Assembly (NCBI RefSeq): GCF_003144035.1
Contig: NZ_QFWT01000002.1
Coordinates: 186,001 to 250,000 of the forward strand
Direction of reading: 5' to 3'
Origin: Vibrio albus
GTDB lineage: Bacteria > Pseudomonadota > Gammaproteobacteria > Enterobacterales > Vibrionaceae
DNA: 64,000 nucleotides
Part shown: positions 59,404 to 64,000 of the stretch, in pieces
Layout of the letters: the number at the start of each line of letters is the position of its first letter
Position numbering within the stretch: position 1 is the first letter of the stretch
Program-made: the position numbers and the translations under genes
The notes under the pieces: model-generated
The model's database searches: none
What the model saw: only the letters and a program-made list of their open reading frames with translations
What the model was told of the DNA's origin: nothing

Positions 59404-60537
59404 TTAACCCAGCAGACTCAGTGCTGAGTTTGGTGCCTGTTTCGCCTGAGCAAGAATTGAAGTAGAAGCCTGCTGCAGGATCTGAGACTTGGTCATAGAT
59501 GTTGTTTCTTTGGCAAAGTCTGTGTCTTTGATCCGGCTCTTCGAAGCATTCACGTTCTCGTTGATGTTGTCCAGGTTGTTCATCGCATGTTCGAAACGGT
59601 TCTGGAATGCACCCAGCTCAGCACGGTGGCTGTCCACGTATTTCAGTGCCGCATCGACGATAGCAACGGATTCCTGAGCGCCACCCACTGAAGTCACATC
59701 AATATCATCAACCGTGACAGCCTGAGCACCACTCATACCCAGTTCACCAGCCAGGCCACCGGAGAAAGAAACATCCCCCTGAACATTGTTATTGCCGGCA
59801 AATACCTGTAGCTGACCATCTTCATTGATCGATGCTTTTACCAAATCCTGCTGACCGTTGATGTATGTCGCCACCTCTTCAATATCATCACCGGCTTTAG
59901 CGTTAACAGTGATTTCCTGCTGTTCACCAAATGAGTCGGTCAGAGTCATGGTCAGATCTGATGCATCAGACTGTACTGTCCAGTTTTCATCTTTTCCGCT
60001 TTCGGCTACGTAGCTGGCACCACCCATCATCTCGTTATCAGAACGCATATCTTTCAGCGTCAGCATAACCGCCTCACCGTTATCTGCGCCAATCTGGAAA
60101 GATTTTGTGCCGTGAGTACCATTCAACAGCTTGTTACCACCAAAAGACGTAGTTTCTGCAATACGGTTCAGCTCGTCATTCAGTGCCACAACCTCTTCCT
60201 GGATAGCCACGCGGTCTGCCTTAGTGTTAGAACCGTTAGCTGATTGCAGGGACAGGTCACGCATACGCTGCAGGATGTTAGTGGTTTCTTTCATCGCACC
60301 TTCAGCGGTTTGGGCGATGGATACACCGTCGTTCGCGTTACGTACGGCAACGTCCAGTCCGCGACTCTGTACGTTCAAGCGGTTCGAGATTTGCAGACCT
60401 GCGGCATCGTCTTTTGCGCTGTTGATTTTGAAGCCTGAAGACAAACGCTCCATAGATTTGTTCAGGTCGCTTGCTGCACTGTTCAGGTGACGTTGTGCTG
60501 TCATTGCTGATACGTTGGTATTTACATTAACTGCCAT
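59404..60537 (-). CDS. polar flagellin (first of two)
   Basis: 377-residue filament subunit. The N-terminal D0/D1 helix ([20 protein letters not shown], then [21 protein letters not shown]) and the C-terminal helix ([21 protein letters not shown] ... SALSLLG) are standard; the centre is short, as in Vibrio flagellins. It reads from the ATG at 60537 with GGAGAA upstream. The location beside ptsHI-crr suggests the flaC/flaD cluster known in other vibrios, so I leave the letter open. A sigma-28 promoter lies 82-108 bp upstream. Confidence 0.95.
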   Translation of the reverse strand: MAVNVNTNVSAMTAQRHLNSAASDLNKSMERLSSGFKINSAKDDAAGLQISNRLNVQSRGLDVAVRNANDGVSIAQTAEGAMKETTNILQRMRDLSLQSANGSNTKADRVAIQEEVVALNDELNRIAETTSFGGNKLLNGTHGTKSFQIGADNGEAVMLTLKDMRSDNEMMGGASYVAESGKDENWTVQSDASDLTMTLTDSFGEQQEITVNAKAGDDIEEVATYINGQQDLVKASINEDGQLQVFAGNNNVQGDVSFSGGLAGELGMSGAQAVTVDDIDVTSVGGAQESVAIVDAALKYVDSHRAELGAFQNRFEHAMNNLDNINENVNASKSRIKDTDFAKETTSMTKSQILQQASTSILAQAKQAPNSALSLLG

Positions 60538-60569
60538 GGTGATTTCTCCAATTGATTTTCCGGTATTTC

Positions 60570-60591
60570 GTTTTCCGACGTCTCGGAAAAC
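60570..60591 (-). promoter_or_regulatory. hairpin in the flagellin 5' leader
   Basis: GTTTTCCGA and TCGGAAAAC form a perfect 9-bp stem with a 4-nt loop, 33-54 nt upstream of the start codon. It lies between the sigma-28 promoter and the gene, so it is in the mRNA leader. A GGAAAA follows it, so it may act on mRNA stability or translation. Confidence 0.65.
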
Positions 60592-60618
60592 CAAGTAGTT
60601 CTCTCAAAGTTACTTTCA

Positions 60619-60645
60619 TTAACGGCTCAGCGGACAGATCCTTTA
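60619..60645 (-). promoter_or_regulatory. sigma-28 (FliA) promoter of the first flagellin gene
   Basis: The minus strand reads TAAAGGAT, 11 bp, GCCGTTAA. This matches the FliA consensus TAAAGTTT-N11-GCCGATAA. Confidence 0.85.
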
Positions 60646-60760
60646 GCGAGTTTTGAGTTTTTTTTGAAAAAAGAATTTTTTTGTGGGAAAAGGCTGTAAA
60701 TAGAGAAAAAAGGCTAAAGTTGGTAAGTAACTGGCCGATACAGTTTGCTTACTATAAACA

Positions 60761-60790
60761 AAGGCATACCACAAAGGGTATGCCTTATTT
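60761..60790 (-). terminator. terminator of the second flagellin gene
   Basis: AAGGCATACC (60761-60770) pairs with GGTATGCCTT (60777-60786). It lies about 50 bp after the stop at 60838. Confidence 0.8.
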
Positions 60791-60837
60791 ATTCTCAATG
60801 CCGGATTTGGCTTTATAGTTTGCCAGAGAGCAGTGAC

Positions 60838-61971
60838 TCAACCCAATAGAGTTAACGCCAGGTTAGGGGCCTGCTTAGCCTGAGCAAGGATGCTGGTACT
60901 GACCTGTTGCAGGATCTGTTGTTTGATCAGTGCAGTGGTTTCCCGGGCGAAGTCCGTATCTTTTATCCGGCTGTTTGACGCCGCCAGATTCTCGTGGATA
61001 TTGTCCAGATTATTAATGGCGTGGTCGAAACGGTTCTGGTAAGCCCCCAGCTCTGCCCGGTGGCTGTCGACAAATTTCAGTGCCCCGTCAATCACGCCAA
61101 CCGCCCGTTGAGCCCCCCCCACAGTAGTGATATCCAGACTATCGACGGTTTCCACGACCGGTCCGGACATAGACAGCTCATTCGCAAGAGAGCCGCTAAA
61201 CTGAATCGCACCAACGTGCTGACTACCGGCGGTGAAAATCTGCAGTTGCCCGTACTCATTTACGGAGGCAGATACGGTATCCGTCTGACCATTGATATAG
61301 GTGGCCAGTTCTTCGATATCATCACCGGCTTTCGCCTGAATATGAATACTCTTGTCCTCGCCCTGTCCGCCTGTGAAGTGCAGCATCAAATCATTCTGCC
61401 CTTCTGTCACCGTCCAGCTTTTATCTGCCATCGCATTCGCGGTATAGCTGATCCCCCCCATATCCAGCGTATCAGACCGCATATTTTTCAGGCCGATCTG
61501 TACCGCTTCACCGGAGCCAGCTCCTATCTGGAAAGAGGCTTTCCCGAAGTTACCGTTAAGAAGCTTTTTGCCGCCAAATGACGTAGTTTCAGCGATACGG
61601 TTCAGTTCATCATTCAGAGAGGACATTTCTTCCTGAATGGCAATACGGTCTGCCTTACTGTTAGACCCATTGGCTGACTGTAAGGAGAGATCCCGCATTC
61701 GCTGCAGAATATTGGTGGTTTCATGCATCGCCCCTTCAGCGGTCTGCATGATAGAAATACCATCATTGGCATTCCGTACCGCCACATCCAGGCCACGCAT
61801 CTGAGATTCGATACGATTGGAGATCTGCAGGCCCGCAGCATCGTCTTTGGCACTGTTAATCCGGCTACCGGAAGACAAACGCTCCAGGGACTGGTTCAGC
61901 ATATCTGTTGCCAGTCCAAGGTGACGCTGCGCGGTAAGCGCTGAAACGTTTGTATTTACCGTAATTGCCAT
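60838..61971 (-). CDS. polar flagellin (second of two)
   Basis: 377-residue flagellin, a close paralogue of its neighbour and of the same length. It starts [20 protein letters not shown] at 61971 with AGGAATA upstream; the D0/D1 ends ([40 protein letters not shown] ... LALTLLG) are conserved and the middle third differs more. Own sigma-28 promoter overlaps the end of the peroxidase gene. Confidence 0.95.
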   Translation of the reverse strand: MAITVNTNVSALTAQRHLGLATDMLNQSLERLSSGSRINSAKDDAAGLQISNRIESQMRGLDVAVRNANDGISIMQTAEGAMHETTNILQRMRDLSLQSANGSNSKADRIAIQEEMSSLNDELNRIAETTSFGGKKLLNGNFGKASFQIGAGSGEAVQIGLKNMRSDTLDMGGISYTANAMADKSWTVTEGQNDLMLHFTGGQGEDKSIHIQAKAGDDIEELATYINGQTDTVSASVNEYGQLQIFTAGSQHVGAIQFSGSLANELSMSGPVVETVDSLDITTVGGAQRAVGVIDGALKFVDSHRAELGAYQNRFDHAINNLDNIHENLAASNSRIKDTDFARETTALIKQQILQQVSTSILAQAKQAPNLALTLLG

Positions 61972-62029
61972 TATTCCTGTAAGCCCCCAAAAGAGTCTGT
62001 CAGCCCTGAGAAAAGTCGCTTTCAGACCC

Positions 62030-62056
62030 ATATCGGCAGAAATACAAAGAACTTTA
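62030..62056 (-). promoter_or_regulatory. sigma-28 (FliA) promoter of the second flagellin gene
   Basis: The minus strand reads TAAAGTTC, 11 bp, GCCGATAT, close to the FliA consensus. It lies 5 bp past the peroxidase stop codon, 59-85 bp upstream of the flagellin start. Confidence 0.9.
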
Positions 62057-62060
62057 GCCT

Positions 62061-62963
62061 TTAGGCCATTTTCATTGCCTGCAGCATCCCGGCAGATGGT
62101 GCAAAGAAGTACGCTCCGGTCACTGCCTGAGTAAAACGCAACAATTGATCTGTGGTTCCGTCTTTCTCACCATACATGCTGGATAAAAGCGTCTGGAAAT
62201 TATGCATGGTATTACAGTAGGCGGTAAACAACAGGCCATGATCACCGGTAACCGTACCGTATGGCAGGCTATGGCGCACAATCTTCAGGCCTTTGCCTTC
62301 TTCTTTGATATCTACACGGCCAACATGAGAGTTTGCCGGTACATCATCCAGCTCAATAGAATCCGGTTTGGTACGGCCAATAACCTTTTCCTGCTGCTCA
62401 ACAGACATTCTGTTCCAGGCATCCAGCTTATGTACAAAGCGCTGGGCCATCACATAACTGCCTCCGGCAAACTCGCCTTCGGGAATAATAGCGACTTCAG
62501 CGCGCTCCCCTCCTTCCGGATTTTCAGTGCCGTCGATAAAATCAGTCATATCACGGGCATCCAGATAACGGTAGCTGTAAGTTTCGTCCACCACCTCAAC
62601 ATCATCAGCTATCGCCGACATCAGCTTACGTACCAGATAAAAGTGCAGGTCATGACGGTTAGAATGACAATGGATCAGAACATCCACATCAGTGGCCGGT
62701 GCTGTGGTGTCCCCTTTACCAAGCGGCTTGAAGGCAACCAGTTCCGGCGGCACCGGCATATTGGTATGCCGCCAGAATGACTGACTGAATGCGACAGAGG
62801 CTGTCAGGTCCGCCCCCGGCTGAAGTTGATTCAGCTCTTCAACCAGTGCGGGAATGTGTTGCAGTTCGGCCAGTACTTTTTCCTGACTGGACTGAATTTT
62901 CAATTGCACAAACAGCGCAAAAGGCCCCGGTTCCGGCAAAATGGCGGATTGAGATTGTGACAT
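62061..62963 (-). CDS. Dyp-type haem peroxidase (YfeX-like)
   Basis: 300-residue peroxidase. The Dyp GXXDG motif is in [12 protein letters not shown] (about 141-153) and the proximal haem His in PANSHVGRV (about 222-224). The catalytic Asp-Arg pair is consistent with HSLPYGTV. E. coli YfeX is the closest named relative. The order peroxidase plus DUF2919 recalls yfeX and yfeZ of E. coli. Probably cytoplasmic, no signal peptide. Confidence 0.92.
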   Translation of the reverse strand: MSQSQSAILPEPGPFALFVQLKIQSSQEKVLAELQHIPALVEELNQLQPGADLTASVAFSQSFWRHTNMPVPPELVAFKPLGKGDTTAPATDVDVLIHCHSNRHDLHFYLVRKLMSAIADDVEVVDETYSYRYLDARDMTDFIDGTENPEGGERAEVAIIPEGEFAGGSYVMAQRFVHKLDAWNRMSVEQQEKVIGRTKPDSIELDDVPANSHVGRVDIKEEGKGLKIVRHSLPYGTVTGDHGLLFTAYCNTMHNFQTLLSSMYGEKDGTTDQLLRFTQAVTGAYFFAPSAGMLQAMKMA

Positions 62964-63040
62964 AACGTTACTTCCTATTCTTATTTAAATATCCATATGT
63001 AATAACATAACCATAATACCTTCCGCTTTGATTTCCAGCA

Positions 63041-63499
63041 CTATTTTAAGGAGAGCCCTTTAAAACAGTGCGTGACTCTGCGGCTTCTGAGTACAAACAA
63101 TAAAAACCAGCACAAAACCACCAGCGTTACCGCCTCAGGCCAGTGAAACCTTCCAGAGGTGAGATAAATACGGTACATCACTACATTTAGCTGAATAATA
63201 ATAATAGACGCGGAAACCGCTTTTCCCATGCGGAGGATTTTACTAATAAGTGACCTTTCCGGCCGACGCAGACCAATCAGCCAAATAAGGAAGATAGCGG
63301 GAAGCCCCAATGCCAGATCCACATAAAGAGCCAAATGGTCAGGATAGACTATTCCCAGCATTTTTTCCCCGGACTGACGACTCACTCCGGCAATCACAAA
63401 AACCACCCACGCCCGGGCTAAAAACAACCAGCCCAGCCATAACCATACCGGTGCCCTGAGATAACCATATTTATCATAGTCTTCAATTGGATAACGCAC
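63041..63499 (-). CDS. DUF2919 membrane protein (YfeZ-like)
   Basis: 152-residue membrane protein with about four hydrophobic segments (WLWLGWLFLARAWVVFVIAG, LGLPAIFLIWLIGL, ASIIIIQLNVVMYRIYLT, VTLVVLCWFLLFVL). The family core RYPIEDYDKYGYLRAP follows the start. I choose the GTG at 63499 with AGGG upstream; an ATG six codons earlier lacks a ribosome site. Unknown function, but conserved next to a Dyp peroxidase. Confidence 0.85.
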   Translation of the reverse strand: MRYPIEDYDKYGYLRAPVWLWLGWLFLARAWVVFVIAGVSRQSGEKMLGIVYPDHLALYVDLALGLPAIFLIWLIGLRRPERSLISKILRMGKAVSASIIIIQLNVVMYRIYLTSGRFHWPEAVTLVVLCWFLLFVLRSRRVTHCFKGLSLK

Positions 63500-63579
63500 A
63501 CAAACCCTAACAAGCATCTACATTGATAAGGTCAATATGGTACACTTATCACCCCTGTTTTTGTGTAAAAAGGCTTACA

Positions 63580-63927
63580 ATGTCGAAGAAAAAAAGTACC
63601 GTTTCAGCAGAAACACAAACGGAAGCCATGAAAATCGCCAAAGCAACCCAGAAACCCGGACAGACGAAAGAGCAGACCAAGTTGGTTGCTCAGGGAATCG
63701 AAAAAGGGATTGCTCAGTATAAAAAGCAGCAGAAAGAAAAGAGCCGCCAGGCTGATAAAGCGAAGAAAAAAGCACAAAAAGAAAAAGCCATACCGCATAG
63801 CTCGATGTCAGTAGCCCAGGATACCCACACGCCCCCGGAGGACAATGCAGCTCAGGGGAATAAATTGCCCTGGATATTACTGACTCTTAGCTGGATAGGG
63901 TTCATCGGATTTATGTTCCTGCGCTGA
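63580..63927 (+). CDS. DUF2956 protein with one C-terminal membrane helix
   Basis: 115 residues: Ser/Lys-rich start (MSKKKSTVSAETQTEAMKIA), a long basic helical stretch rich in Lys and Gln (about 40-80), and one C-terminal membrane segment (LPWILLTLSWIGFIGFMFLR). The family is small and uncharacterised. The start at 63580 matches its relatives; the longer frame upstream runs through the divergent promoter region. Confidence 0.85.
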   Translation: MSKKKSTVSAETQTEAMKIAKATQKPGQTKEQTKLVAQGIEKGIAQYKKQQKEKSRQADKAKKKAQKEKAIPHSSMSVAQDTHTPPEDNAAQGNKLPWILLTLSWIGFIGFMFLR

Positions 63928-63961
63928 ATGCTTTAATATTCGCACATCCGGCAGGAAAGCC

Positions 63962-63982
63962 GCTCCCCGTTGTGCGGGGAGC
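63962..63982. terminator. hairpin after the DUF2956 gene
   Basis: GCTCCCC / GGGGAGC 7-bp stem, loop GTTGTGC, no clear T-run. It lies 35 bp past the stop near the window end. Confidence 0.5.
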
Positions 63983-64000
63983 CAGACTGAGTTTAATCAT

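Noticed and set aside
59032..59427. 131-codon plus-strand frame through the gap after crr
   Set aside because: It runs through the crr terminator, the inverted-repeat element and the flagellin terminator. The peptide is low in normal composition and has no start site.
59404..61971. Two flagellins as a recent tandem duplication
   Set aside because: The ends agree but the middle thirds differ clearly, and each gene has its own sigma-28 promoter and terminator. Vibrios normally carry several old flagellin paralogues.

Overview
The window is a stretch of core chromosome from a Vibrio or close relative (Vibrionaceae, Gammaproteobacteria). The evidence is a toxR-toxS pair divergent from htpG, a nagE/nagBAC island next to fur-fldA-seqA-pgm and glnS, a ptsHI-crr operon beside two sigma-28-type flagellin genes, the porin-ligA-zipA-cysZ-cysK order, and proteins that read as Vibrio orthologues. 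No rRNA, tRNA, phage, insertion sequence, integron or CRISPR array was seen. Gene density is high and most genes look intact. Only the leftmost gene (treC) is cut by the window edge.

Layout. 1-5.0 kb: trehalose uptake and breakdown (treC, treB, treR), then gmhB (LPS heptose). 5.1-7.9 kb: MetJ-regulated methionine ABC importer metNIQ. 7.9-12.1 kb: a PilZ protein, a zinc-free ribosomal protein L36 under a Zur-type operator, trmO, proS, yaeP and a DUF4250 gene. 12.1-24.1 kb: an NSS-family Na+ symporter with TrpR-like and TyrR-like sites, yggN, dinB, DUF1853, Nif3-like, an unrecognised membrane protein, a CorA-type channel, HD hydrolase, Nit amidase, pgm, seqA and a YbfF esterase. 24.2-34.3 kb: fldA, fur, glnS, nagE, nagBAC, asnB. 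34.3-41.1 kb: rfaH, hemH, adk, htpG, toxRS, yfcE. 41.1-43.4 kb: a four-gene translationally coupled operon of two DUF1538 membrane proteins, a PII-like protein and a CBS-pair protein. 43.7-50.3 kb: yfcH, ybbO, cnoX, nfeD/qmcA, a DUF2057 protein and a porin. 50.9-59.0 kb: ligA, zipA, cysZ, cysK, ptsHI-crr. 59.4-64 kb: two flagellins, a Dyp-type peroxidase, a DUF2919 and a DUF2956 protein.

How the parts connect. Both PTS permeases here (treB, nagE) lack an EIIA domain, so both should take phosphate from EIIA-Glc, whose gene (crr) lies in the same window with HPr and enzyme I. NagC, TreR, MetJ, Zur, TrpR/TyrR-type, CRP and sigma-28 signals can be read in front of their expected targets.

The main unexplained structures are these. 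(1) A family of palindrome-rich intergenic elements built on CTAGA words (four examples); in two cases the stop codon of the upstream gene lies inside the element. (2) The DUF1538/PII/CBS operon, probably a nucleotide-gated cation antiporter module. (3) A near-perfect 44-bp palindrome followed by a tiny hydrophobic ORF and a rho-independent terminator in the ybbO-cnoX gap. (4) Zur and Fur-like boxes side by side between rpmJ and trmO.
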